The translations under genes and the position numbers were made by a program. A model generated the notes under the pieces. The model did no database searches. It saw nothing but the letters and a program-made list of their open reading frames with translations, and had not been told where the DNA came from. A stretch of DNA of 64,000 bases from Planctomycetia bacterium (lineage in GTDB: Bacteria > Planctomycetota > Phycisphaerae > UBA1845 > UTPLA1), in contig CP054187.1 of the NCBI GenBank assembly GCA_015200345.1, positions 124,001-188,000 of the forward strand, in the 5' to 3' direction. Positions 23,726-31,847 of this stretch are shown in pieces. Each line of letters begins with the position of its first letter. Positions within the stretch are counted from its first letter, which is position 1.

Positions 23726-25132
23726 ATGATTCGACTCGATCGACTTTCGTGCCTTCTCTTCTTCCCTTTCATCGCATTCGGCGCGGCGGGATGCCTCTCC
23801 GAGCAGTCGTTCCCGATGCGAGAAGGCGATCTCGCGCCGAGGACGGTGGTCCATGCGCCGAACACGCCGCCACCCACCGCGCGCGAATGGCTTGCACAGG
23901 TCAGCACGCAACTCCAACACCTCTTGCCGCCCGGAACAACGCCGCCCCTCGTGACCGATGAATTGACGCGCGATGGCAAGCCGCTCGATGTCATGGCGCA
24001 TTTCGGCCGCAACCCTCGGCGCCTGCAACAACTCTTCGGCAATTTCAGCGGCATCGTTCACACCGCCCAATGCGTCGGAGCGGGCTTCAATCCTGGCGAG
24101 GGCGCTCCGTGGCCCGGCTTCGAGGAGGTCTGGATTCCCGTCCGCGATGATTTGTCCCTCTGCGGATGGCTCGCGATGGCCCGCGAGGGCGGCCGTTCCG
24201 AGGCCCCGATCCTCGATTCCAATTGCATCGTGTTGCTGCCGGGACTGCTCGGCAATCACGAAATCAATCGCACGCGCGATCTGGCCCGCGCGCTGCTTGA
24301 CAACGGACACCACGTTCTTTCCATCGAGTTGCGCGGCCATGGCAAGACCGATCTCCGTTACCCGGACATCGGTTACAACTTCGGCGTCACCGAAGTGCAG
24401 GATCTCATGATCGTCTCGGAATGGCTTGAAGAACATCCGCACATCCGTGGCACCGGACTCATCGGGTTCTGCTGGGGCGCGAACACCGCCATGATCGCCG
24501 CGTGGTTTGACGGCCGCTCATCCGATGATCCGAATCTGTCACCGCGGCAACGTGACATCCTCGGTGCGCCCCGCCCGGGACGTCATTTTTCCGCCGGCGT
24601 GATCGCCTTCAGCCCGACGCTGCGTTTCGAGGAAATCCTGGAAATTCTCAAGTCGCCGCGCAGCATGACGCAGGAACCAATGTACGCCGGATTGCAGGAC
24701 ATGGTCCGCGGCCGTGCGAAGCACAAAGGATACCCCAATCCAAGCGGCGACTTGCGCTGGTTGATCGATCGCGAATACGAACGAAGCATTCTTAATTACC
24801 CCGATGCGGTGGAAGAAGGGCTGACGTTTCTTCGCTGGATGCCGTTTCAAGACCCGCGAGCCCACGGCGATCAAGCTTCCGTCAAACCCGCGCACGACAA
24901 GTCCTCGTCCATCAGAATCCCGACCCTGATTGTCGCCGCCGCAAACGATCCCCTCGTCGGCGGGCAGCAACTGGCCGATTACATCGCCGGCGTGAAGAAC
25001 CCAAACGTCGCCGCGCTGCTCACCCCTGGCGGCGGCCACGTCGGCTTCGCCGCGTGGAATCGGCAGTACTACTTCAATCTGATTCTCGCCTTCTTCGACA
25101 CCCGCCACGGCCCGGGGGCGCAACGCCCGTAG
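23726..25132 (+). CDS. Lipoprotein alpha/beta hydrolase with Cys in the nucleophile elbow
   Basis: A 468-residue protein starting MIRLDRLSCLLFFPFIAFGA with a lipobox ending at Cys23 (GAAGC). After a ~130-residue N-terminal region comes an alpha/beta-hydrolase core: LLPGLLGNHE (oxyanion strand), ELRGHGKTD, nucleophile elbow GFCWGAN with Cys249 where Ser is usual, acid residue in ANDPL (~408) and His in GGGHVGF (~438). Dienelactone hydrolases also use GxCxG. It is probably an esterase or thioesterase anchored in an outer leaflet; substrate unknown. The in-frame region upstream of this ATG has no signal sequence, so the start was placed here, although the ribosome site is weak. Confidence 0.8.
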   Translation: MIRLDRLSCLLFFPFIAFGAAGCLSEQSFPMREGDLAPRTVVHAPNTPPPTAREWLAQVSTQLQHLLPPGTTPPLVTDELTRDGKPLDVMAHFGRNPRRLQQLFGNFSGIVHTAQCVGAGFNPGEGAPWPGFEEVWIPVRDDLSLCGWLAMAREGGRSEAPILDSNCIVLLPGLLGNHEINRTRDLARALLDNGHHVLSIELRGHGKTDLRYPDIGYNFGVTEVQDLMIVSEWLEEHPHIRGTGLIGFCWGANTAMIAAWFDGRSSDDPNLSPRQRDILGAPRPGRHFSAGVIAFSPTLRFEEILEILKSPRSMTQEPMYAGLQDMVRGRAKHKGYPNPSGDLRWLIDREYERSILNYPDAVEEGLTFLRWMPFQDPRAHGDQASVKPAHDKSSSIRIPTLIVAAANDPLVGGQQLADYIAGVKNPNVAALLTPGGGHVGFAAWNRQYYFNLILAFFDTRHGPGAQRP

Positions 25133-25165
25133 CCACTAAGAGGAGCCGCAGAATGATTCATAGGG

Positions 25166-25215
25166 TGTGGCACCCGCCGCGGCGGGTGAATCACAGGCGA
25201 GACGGCTGTGCCACA
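25166..25215. repeat. Nested palindromic element in an intergenic region
   Basis: An outer 8-bp inverted repeat (TGTGGCAC 25166-25173, GTGCCACA 25208-25215) encloses a perfect 16-bp palindrome ACCCGCCGCGGCGGGT (25172-25187). It follows the hydrolase gene by ~30 nt. It could act as a terminator or be a dispersed REP-like element; no T-run follows. Confidence 0.5.
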
Positions 25216-25396
25216 GGTGAATGCTCATCGCGGCTTCACTTAGCCTCTTCCCGATAGCGGTCTGCGCCCTTACAGGCCGGGGAATACGTGCGGCTTCCTC
25301 GAAGCAGCCCGGATTCACTCAATCCTCGTGCCTTCCCCGGCGGGTACGGTTGACTACTTCTCGCTGGCCACGGTCCACGATCTTCCGGACCACGAC

Positions 25397-25452
25397 TCAC
25401 GGCTATTGGCTCACGGCTTCTGGCATACGACTGACGGTTCACGGCTTCTATC
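25397..25452. repeat. Degenerate 14-bp tandem repeat
   Basis: Units at 25397 (TCACGGCTATTGGC), 25411 (TCACGGCTTCTGGC), 25425 (diverged) and 25439 (TCACGGCTTCTATC) share the TCACGGCT head at exact multiples of 14 bp. Weaker units may extend on both sides. The whole gene-less stretch 25133-25669 otherwise holds only the palindromic element, this repeat and a strong promoter. Confidence 0.5.
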
Positions 25453-25542
25453 CGGCACACGGCCACTGCTTCTACGTGGCGAGCGGTTACCGGCGGCGGG
25501 CACAGGGCTTATGGCAAACCGCAAACAGTCCGAAAATTTCCC

Positions 25543-25572
25543 TTGACACGCTTTCGGCAACTGTGTTATACT
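25543..25572 (+). promoter_or_regulatory. Strong sigma-70-type promoter before the pseudogene
   Basis: TTGACA (25543-25548), 18-nt spacer, TATACT (25567-25572): the best consensus match in the window. The start codon of the decayed gene is ~97 nt downstream. Confidence 0.65.
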
Positions 25573-25669
25573 GCTGTCATCTTGTGGAGGCGGGCTTGCC
25601 GCCCATACGGGCAATCGGGCGGCGAGAACTGTCCCGTTGGCGCGTCGTTGGACGCAGGAGGCCCAACCA

Positions 25670-26204
25670 ATGGACCGTCGTAGCTCGCTTCGACCCGTAG
25701 CCGTTCTTGAGCGATCGTCGACGTGGCCCATGCCCAACGACGGGGCTGACCTGACATTGATGCCGCAACAGGTGTTCGATCAGGTCATGGCCAACGCGGG
25801 ATGTCGACTCCCGCTGTCCAACCCGGCATTGGACTCGTACGATCAGGCGCTCCGTGCCGCGCAGCTCATCACCGGCAACTCGCCGAGCAATGTCGTGTTC
25901 CCCGATAACCTTCCAACGAACGACGGCAACCCCGGCACGCCGATTCTGCTCTCCCCCGCGAATCAGGCCACCGGCGTCTCGACCACCGTCACGCTGACGT
26001 GGGATGAAAGCGATGAGGACGGATGACTATGTTGTTTATATAGGCGCAAGCACTCCCTTGACAAACCCGACCGCAACAACGACGAATACGCAATGGCAGG
26101 CAACGGGATTGCAGGCCAACACACTTTATCACTGGCGCGTTGTTGCCCGAGATAGTTGCGAAAATACGGCGGGTTCCGAAGTACGATCGTTCACGACTGA
26201 ATAA
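25670..26204 (+). pseudogene. Decayed exported protein: C-terminal polysaccharide-lyase-like piece plus FN3-like domain, frameshifted
   Basis: ATG 25670 has AGGAGG 8 nt ahead. The first frame (to 26026) reads MDRRSSLRPVAVLERSSTWP, then QQVFDQVMANAGCRLPLSNP and similar sequence resembling the C-terminal end of pectate-lyase-like proteins, then a domain start PGTPILLSPANQATGVSTTV. That domain breaks after WDESDEDG at a TGA (26024-26026). It continues in the +1-shifted frame as DDYVVYIGASTPL ... ANTLYHWRVVARD to the stop at 26204. The two halves form one fibronectin-III-like domain, so a single-base indel near 26015-26023 split it. The catalytic lyase part is missing. Either a truncated pseudogene or a sequencing error plus a short real gene. 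Confidence 0.65.
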
Positions 26205-26228
26205 CTGGTCAGGGAGTTGCATCATGCG

Positions 26229-26966
26229 TTGGTTTTCCCTTTGAGTGTGGCTGTTTGCCTAATTCAACCAACGGCGATCCGCGCAGAAATCGTCGTTTGG
26301 CAGATTGCAGAGGCACTGACTCCAAATGCTTTCGTGCAACAACAGGGCACAACCTATACGCGCCTCGACCTCGGCTGCAATGCCACCGTTGGCGAGTGCA
26401 AATGGAGAATTACTACGCACGCGTGGATAGGCAACGGCACGTTCACCAACTATTCGCTTTGGATTCGCGATCCGGCCGGCGCGGCCACGCAGTTGAGCCT
26501 CTCTGAAACAAGCGTGGCGGGGGCGCCCTTTACCAATCATCTTCTGCCCCCAGTTGAGAACCGCCCCGACGGCGTGCTGTCATCGCTCATTGTCGGTTTG
26601 CCGCAGGGCGGAAGCCCGATCCCGGCCGGGCCGACCATCTACAACCTGCACAGTTACGTTTTGACGTCGCAGGCCGGCGTCGCCCCCGGCACGCTGACGC
26701 AGCTTCGCGCCGGCTCCGAGGGTTTCGGTGGTTTCGAGCCTGCTGTCCAACCCCCCTTCAACACCCGCCGAGTCGTCGCATTCGGCGCGAATCCCGGCTT
26801 CCAGATTGCCGGCGGGGAATGGCCCAACCCGGTCATTCACATCAATTACGTCCCCGAGCCAACCACGGCCGCGATGCTCCTCGCCCCGGCGGTGCTGTTG
26901 TGGCCTCGGCGCAGGACGCGGCATCGCGCGTACCGACGCGGCAAGATGAGTGAGTCAATCGTGTAG
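26229..26966 (+). CDS. PEP-CTERM exported protein
   Basis: The ~245-residue product has an N-terminal hydrophobic signal (VFPLSVAVCLIQPTAIRAEI), a beta-rich mature part and the C-terminal sorting tag VPEPTTAAMLLAPAVLLWPRRR: PEP motif, membrane helix and Arg cluster. Such proteins are handled by exosortase and displayed or released from the envelope. The start is unclear. The ATG at 26224 has a well-placed AGGGAG but runs into TGA after six codons (MRWFSL); the frame of the mature protein offers only TTG codons (26217 and 26229). A one-base frameshift in the signal peptide would explain this. The tag is certain, the integrity of the gene is not. Confidence 0.75.
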   Translation: MVFPLSVAVCLIQPTAIRAEIVVWQIAEALTPNAFVQQQGTTYTRLDLGCNATVGECKWRITTHAWIGNGTFTNYSLWIRDPAGAATQLSLSETSVAGAPFTNHLLPPVENRPDGVLSSLIVGLPQGGSPIPAGPTIYNLHSYVLTSQAGVAPGTLTQLRAGSEGFGGFEPAVQPPFNTRRVVAFGANPGFQIAGGEWPNPVIHINYVPEPTTAAMLLAPAVLLWPRRRTRHRAYRRGKMSESIV

Positions 26967-26986
26967 GTCGGGTCAGCAGGCCCGAC
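26967..26986 (+). terminator. Hairpin directly after the PEP-CTERM gene
   Basis: GTCGGG (26967-26972), 8-nt loop, CCCGAC (26981-26986), directly after the stop codon at 26966. There is no T-run. The surrounding GTAGG-CGGGTCAG wording resembles the hairpin at 44142..44166, so it may be a dispersed element. Confidence 0.4.
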
Positions 26987-27023
26987 AAGCCGAACGCGCG
27001 ATCCCCGCGCTCGTTGCGACGAC

Positions 27024-27749
27024 TTAACGCTGCACAATCCCCATCCGTCGCATCTGCTCCATCGCCTGCTTCGCCCAGCCCTTGTTCGCCAGCGGACTGG
27101 CGGGACTGGGGTGCAGGATGCGGCCGATCGTCACGGGCAGGCCGTTCAGCGCGGTGGTCGCGCGCGCCTCGACGAACCCGCCGACGGCCACGACGAACTT
27201 CGGTCGGTAATATTCCGCCAAGTCGCGCAGCGCGCCGTCGCACGCGGCGAAGAGCGGCTCGCGCTCGCGCGCCGGCAGCTTGTCCGGCGTGAGGTTCTTG
27301 CCCGATTCCTCCATGAAACAGAGTGGGCAATAATTCAAGACCATAAACCGGCGGAAAAACTTCTCCGGCGTGCCGAACGCATCGCGCGCCCAGCCCCAGA
27401 TTCGCCGACCGCTCACTTCGCTCCGCTTGCACGCCAGACCCAGGATTGGTCGCTTGGGGTGTTGGTCAACCGGCGGCTTGATGCCATCGCGGATGCCCAG
27501 CCAGCCGCGTACAACGTTGACCTCGCCGAACGGGATACCGGTCTGGGCCATGCCCCAGGGTCCGGGGTTCATGCCGATCAGGAGGACTTCGCGGGGGCCG
27601 TCGCCGAATTGGCGAAGGTACGTCGAGAATGCACCGAATGCATAGTCCAGCGGGTTATAGACCTTCGCAACGGGAGAGCGGAACCGCAACCGCCCGACCT
27701 TCTGGGCCAACTCCTTTGAAATCGTCAGTGGACGCATGGCGGGGATCAT
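27024..27749 (-). CDS. SMUG1-type uracil-DNA glycosylase (family 3)
   Basis: The ~241-residue product begins MIPAMRPLTISKELAQKVGR; a second ATG lies at 27737 and I see no clear ribosome site for either. The SMUG signatures are there: VYNPLDYAFGAFSTYLRQFG, the catalytic region LLIGMNPGPWGMAQTGIPFG, NYCPLCFMEESGKNLTPDKL, and ILHPSPASPLANKGW near the end (the HPSPxSP motif of UDG superfamily intercalation loops). It removes uracil and related damaged bases from DNA. Stands alone, converging with the PEP-CTERM gene and divergent from the DnaJ gene. Confidence 0.92.
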   Translation of the reverse strand: MIPAMRPLTISKELAQKVGRLRFRSPVAKVYNPLDYAFGAFSTYLRQFGDGPREVLLIGMNPGPWGMAQTGIPFGEVNVVRGWLGIRDGIKPPVDQHPKRPILGLACKRSEVSGRRIWGWARDAFGTPEKFFRRFMVLNYCPLCFMEESGKNLTPDKLPAREREPLFAACDGALRDLAEYYRPKFVVAVGGFVEARATTALNGLPVTIGRILHPSPASPLANKGWAKQAMEQMRRMGIVQR

Positions 27750-27980
27750 AATCGCCGAACAGGAGGAGGCCTCGGGCCGATCTGAACGGGACCGAGCTAA
27801 ACTCGACTGCGCGTTCACCCGCTGGACAACCCGGCCGCCGATTTCATACAGTAATGGCGCGTTGAGTCTTAGGCCGGACCAGTCAGTTTCCGAACAAGGC
27901 GCGTGCGCCGACCCCAGTGGGCGGCGCGGTCGCTGTGTTGAATCCGCCTGCGATCCGCCGCGCCACCCGTGGAGGGGTGC

Positions 27981-28484
27981 TTGAAGCCGACCGAGTGTTA
28001 TCGCGTGCTGGGATTGAAGCACGACGCTGAACCGCGCGAGTTGCACCGCGCGTTCAAGCGGCTGGTGCTTCGTTATCACCCGGACCGCTGCGGCGACGAC
28101 CCGGTCAGCCGGGCGCGCTTTTGCGAAGTCACCGAAGCGTACGCGGTGTTGAAGCGGCTGCGCGAACGACCGGCGCCGACCGATGAGCCGATGGACGTTT
28201 GCCCGCGGTGCGATCGCGTGGAGCTGCTCTTCCGTACATTGGGCGGCGGGCGGATGTGCGCCGACTGCCTGCTGAACCGTCGCCGGCGGCTGCTGCCCAT
28301 GACGCTGTGGGAGTCGATCCGCTGTGTCGGAGTCATGGCACTTCAGGCGCTGGCGCTCTACTTTATCGTGTCAACGATCTGGACGGGCGACCTGCAACAC
28401 GGGGCAGCCGCCATGGCCTGCGCCCTGGGCGGGTTCGGCGTGCTGGCGTACCACGCCTGGCAGGCCGATGTCGTCGAACGCTGA
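27981..28484 (+). CDS. Membrane-anchored J-domain protein with zinc ribbon
   Basis: I place the start at TTG 27981 because GGAGGGG lies 4-10 nt ahead; a GTG at 27969 is further upstream but has no ribosome site. The product (~167 residues) has an N-terminal J domain (YRVLGLKHDAEPRELHRAFK, HPD in LRYHPDRCG), then a CPRC...CADC zinc-ribbon pair (~70-95) and one or two membrane helices (ALALYFIVSTIW; AMACALGGFGVLAYHAW). It would recruit DnaK to the membrane. Zinc ribbon plus C-terminal membrane part is not the DnaJ/CbpA layout, so its client is unknown. Confidence 0.85.
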   Translation: MKPTECYRVLGLKHDAEPRELHRAFKRLVLRYHPDRCGDDPVSRARFCEVTEAYAVLKRLRERPAPTDEPMDVCPRCDRVELLFRTLGGGRMCADCLLNRRRRLLPMTLWESIRCVGVMALQALALYFIVSTIWTGDLQHGAAAMACALGGFGVLAYHAWQADVVER

Positions 28485-28593
28485 ATCCGTTGCGAACGTC
28501 ATTCGCTCATAAACCCGCAATAATCAAATCCGGCTATAGTGTCGCTGGTTTCGATTCGCATTCACAGCGGATCTGCCACGGAGTGCATCGCGC

Positions 28594-30207
28594 ATGACTC
28601 AACTCATCGCCTCGATTACCGCGGATACGGCGTCCGGCGCGGCCGAGGAAATTCGCCGCGCGCGGGCGGATGGCGCGACGATGATCGAACTGCGGCTGGA
28701 CATGATGGATGGCGTCGCCGATCCCGACGTGCCCGCGTTGCGCGAAATCGCCGTCGCCGCGAACGTCCCGGTTCTTCTCACGCTGCGTTCCACGGCCGAA
28801 GGCGGGCATTGGGACGGCAGCGACATGGACCGCATGAGCCGGCTGATCGCGCTGGGCGGATCGGCGGATTACCTTGATATCGAGTGGGCATCCTGGCAGC
28901 GATCAGCCAATCTGCGGCAGAAAGTCATGCTCGCGCTGGGGCGCGGCGTCGAGGGCGCGCCGCCGACGGATTCGGCACGGCGGCTGATCCTTTCGCGGCA
29001 TGACCCGTCGGGCCGGCCGCGGACAATGCAGGCCGATCTCCTGGGAATGATGTCCGAATCGGCGTGTGACGTACCGAAGCTCGCCTGGCGCGCGAGAACG
29101 GTGCGTGACAATTTCGAGGCATTTGAGCTGATGCGCGGCGCGCCGAGGCCGATGCTGGCCATCTGCATGGGCGACGAAGGGCTGCCTTCGCGCGTGCTGG
29201 CGAAGAAATTCGGCGCGTTCGGCTCCTTTGCCGCGATCGAACCAGGCGGCGAAGCCGCGGCGGGACAACTCACGATCACCGAAATGCGGCAGCGCTATCG
29301 CTGGGATCGGATCGGTCCTGCGACACGCGTCTACGGATTGCTCGGCGATCCGGTGTCGCATTCCATCGGTCCGATTGTCCATAACGCCGCGTACGATTCC
29401 CTTTCGGAGAACGCGGTGTACCTCCCGTTTCGCGTGGCGGCGGGGTACGAATCCTTCAAGGCATTCATGGTCGAAGTGCTGGCTCGGCCGTGGCTCGACG
29501 TGCGCGGCTTTTCGATCACAGCCCCTCACAAGGAAAACGCGCTGCGCTGCGCGCGAGAAATCGGCGCAACCATTGACGAAAATGCGGCTCGATGGGGCGC
29601 AGTAAATACATTTGTCATTAACACAGATGGATCGTTGCGAGCCGCGAACACCGACGGACCGGCCGTGCTGCGTTGCGCGACCGAACTGCTCGGCGATTCG
29701 TTGAGGGGGCAGCGCGTGGCCGTGGCCGGCGCCGGCGGCATGGGGCGAACGGTCGCCGCGGTGCTGCATGAGGCCGGCGCCGACGTGACGGTGTTCAATC
29801 GAACGGAGGAACGAGCACGTTCGGTCGCCAAAGGGCTTGGCTGCAAGTGGGAACCGTGGGACCGCCTGCTGCGCGATCCGACGGATCTGTTTGCGAACGG
29901 CACCACTCTGGGCATGGAAACACCCAAAGCGGCTTCCGGCCAATCGCAGACCGCGCTACCTGTTGACCGCCTCACGCCCGGGACATGCGTCCTGGATACG
30001 GTCTACGGGCCGGGTAGCACGCGGGTGGTCACCGAAGGGAAGCGACTGGGTTGCCGGGTACTGGACGGCAAGGCACTATTCGCGTTTCAGGCGGCTCTCC
30101 AGCAAGAGCTGTGGTTTGGAAGGTCGTTAGACGAATCTGCCCTGTTGAATCTGGTTGAATCCTCATGTTCCATCGCGATACACCGCCGCCAACTCCCTTC
30201 AGCATAA
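28594..30207 (+). CDS. aroDE: Bifunctional type I 3-dehydroquinate dehydratase / shikimate dehydrogenase
   Basis: A 537-residue fusion. Residues 1-235 are a type I dehydroquinase (IELRLDMMDG, SRHDPSG with the catalytic His, Schiff-base Lys in CDVPKLAWRA). Residues 245-537 are shikimate dehydrogenase: YGLLGDPVSHSIGPIVHNAA, ITAPHKENAL with the catalytic Lys, NTDG and the NADP loop AGAGGMGRTVAAVL. It performs two consecutive steps from 3-dehydroquinate to shikimate. This fusion is common in planctomycetes, chlamydiae and plants. aroK, for the next step, follows after the phosphoesterase gene. Confidence 0.95.
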   Translation: MTQLIASITADTASGAAEEIRRARADGATMIELRLDMMDGVADPDVPALREIAVAANVPVLLTLRSTAEGGHWDGSDMDRMSRLIALGGSADYLDIEWASWQRSANLRQKVMLALGRGVEGAPPTDSARRLILSRHDPSGRPRTMQADLLGMMSESACDVPKLAWRARTVRDNFEAFELMRGAPRPMLAICMGDEGLPSRVLAKKFGAFGSFAAIEPGGEAAAGQLTITEMRQRYRWDRIGPATRVYGLLGDPVSHSIGPIVHNAAYDSLSENAVYLPFRVAAGYESFKAFMVEVLARPWLDVRGFSITAPHKENALRCAREIGATIDENAARWGAVNTFVINTDGSLRAANTDGPAVLRCATELLGDSLRGQRVAVAGAGGMGRTVAAVLHEAGADVTVFNRTEERARSVAKGLGCKWEPWDRLLRDPTDLFANGTTLGMETPKAASGQSQTALPVDRLTPGTCVLDTVYGPGSTRVVTEGKRLGCRVLDGKALFAFQAALQQELWFGRSLDESALLNLVESSCSIAIHRRQLPSA

Positions 30208-30425
30208 TCAGTTGCGACGTCCGATGAATTGTCGTAGGCTTGAGCAGCCGAACCTGGGAAGGATAGCCCGCACCCATCTCCTGCACGGCAGCAGGCGGAT
30301 GCCATTTGCTTGGAATGGCACGATCCTGTTTGACCAATCGGGACATTCCGCCCAAGATGCTCGGTTTATCCCGGCCCTCGGTGCGTAAGGAGATGCACGG
30401 CCCGACCAGCGCCGCCTTCTTTGAG

Positions 30426-31280
30426 ATGAAGATACTTTTCGCCACCGACCTTCATGGAAGCGAGCCGCATTTCGCTCGCCTGACCGCCGTCGCGGGAGAA
30501 GTCCGCCCGGACGTTGTGGTGCTCGGCGGCGATATGCTGCCCGACGATTCGGCACTGGATCGCGCCAACATGGGCAAGGGCCAGCCTTCCTGGGTCCGGA
30601 ATCAGTTCCGAGGCATTGCCGCAGGGATCAAAAGCGCCACGGGCGGCAAACCGATACTCACGGTTTTCGGCAATCATGACTGGGGAAGCAGCGTCACCGC
30701 GATGAAAGAGCTGGCCGCCGAGAGTCTGGTGGGAATCCTTGATTTGACCACGCCGGCCATCATAGATGGCGTCACGTTCCTGGGGTATTCCAGCACGCCG
30801 CCGACACCGTGGTTCGTGAAGGATTTCGAGCGATTGGACATGCCGGGTGATAGCCCGCCGCTGCTGGGTGGCGCGCGGTGGGATGCTCGCTTTAATCGCC
30901 CCTCGATGCTTAGCGCCGAGACGCTGTTCAACACGCGCAGCACAATGAAGGAAGAGCTGGCAGACCTGACGGCGCCGGCGGGAATCTGGGTGTGGGTGGC
31001 GCACTGTCCGCCGCACGCGTCCAAGCTCGATCAGTATCACGGCAATCATTCTTGGGGCTCGAAGGCCGTCCGCGAGGCGCTCGAGCGCTTGCAGCCGCAC
31101 CTTTCGCTGCACGGCCACATCCACGAGTCGCCCAGTGTGACCGGCGCAATTCGCGATGCGTTCGGGCGAACCGTGGCGGTCAACCCGGGGCAGACGCGAA
31201 GCGTGCTGCACTATGCGGTCATCGATTTCGACGCCGCCGACGGGACGGTCGGGGACGTTCGTCACGGGCAACGCGCGTGA
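30426..31280 (+). CDS. Calcineurin-like metallophosphoesterase
   Basis: The 284-residue protein starts MKILFATDLHGSEPHF (DxH metal motif), then LGGDMLPDDSA (GD), GNHDWGSS (GNHD), a His in WVAHCPPHAS and HGHIHESP (GHxH): the full dimetal set. Its substrate (nucleotide, phosphoprotein or phospholipid) cannot be told. Between 30207 and 30426 I see no gene. The stop codon overlaps the GTG start of aroK, so the two genes are coupled. Confidence 0.88.
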   Translation: MKILFATDLHGSEPHFARLTAVAGEVRPDVVVLGGDMLPDDSALDRANMGKGQPSWVRNQFRGIAAGIKSATGGKPILTVFGNHDWGSSVTAMKELAAESLVGILDLTTPAIIDGVTFLGYSSTPPTPWFVKDFERLDMPGDSPPLLGGARWDARFNRPSMLSAETLFNTRSTMKEELADLTAPAGIWVWVAHCPPHASKLDQYHGNHSWGSKAVREALERLQPHLSLHGHIHESPSVTGAIRDAFGRTVAVNPGQTRSVLHYAVIDFDAADGTVGDVRHGQRA

Positions 31281-31834
31281 ATGTTTTTTTGATCGGCTAT
31301 CGCGGTTCCGGCAAGAGCACGACCGGGGCTATCCTCGCGCGCCGGCTTGGATGGACATTTGTCGATCTGGATGAACTGATTGAGAAGCAGGCTGGAAAAT
31401 CGATCGTGGAACTCTTCCGTGACGAGGGGGAAGATGCCTTCCGCCAGCGAGAGCGGGCAGCCCTGGAAAGCATTCGCCGTCAGAAGCAGCAGGTCATCGC
31501 CCTGGGAGGCGGAGCGATCATCAGCCCCGAGGTGCGTACCTTGGTCAAGCGAATGGGCAAGGCGGTTTGGCTTCAGGCGCCGGCGGCGATCCTGCATTCA
31601 CGGCTCCAAAAGGACGCAAAAGCCGGAAAGGTCCGGCCCGAGTTGCTCCCCGGTGGCGGGTTGCAGGAAGTCGAGACGAAGCTGAACGAGCGTGCTCCGC
31701 TCTACCGCGCCGTGGCGAACCACATTGTGGACTCGGTGTCCACGCCGCCCGAAGACATCGCCGAATCCATTGAGCTATGGCTTGATGCGAACGACGCCGA
31801 CGCGGCCGCGGACGAGCCGCCGACCAAACTCTGA
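31277..31834 (+). CDS. aroK: Shikimate kinase
   Basis: A 185-residue P-loop kinase starting at GTG 31277 (VNVFLIGYRGSGKSTTG) which overlaps the previous stop as GTGA. Walker A GYRGSGKS, shikimate-binding FVDLDELIE and GEDAFRQRER (Arg), GGG in ALGGGAIIS and the lid Arg region are all present. It phosphorylates shikimate at the 3-position. The C-terminal ~15 residues are acidic and dispensable. Its position after aroDE gives three steps of the shikimate route in one run. Confidence 0.94.
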   Translation: MNVFLIGYRGSGKSTTGAILARRLGWTFVDLDELIEKQAGKSIVELFRDEGEDAFRQRERAALESIRRQKQQVIALGGGAIISPEVRTLVKRMGKAVWLQAPAAILHSRLQKDAKAGKVRPELLPGGGLQEVETKLNERAPLYRAVANHIVDSVSTPPEDIAESIELWLDANDADAAADEPPTKL

Positions 31835-31847
31835 CGAGGACGGATTC

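Noticed and set aside
25369..25500. CRISPR-like array
   Set aside because: The 14-bp periodic units are adjacent, degenerate and without unique spacers; no cas genes are present.
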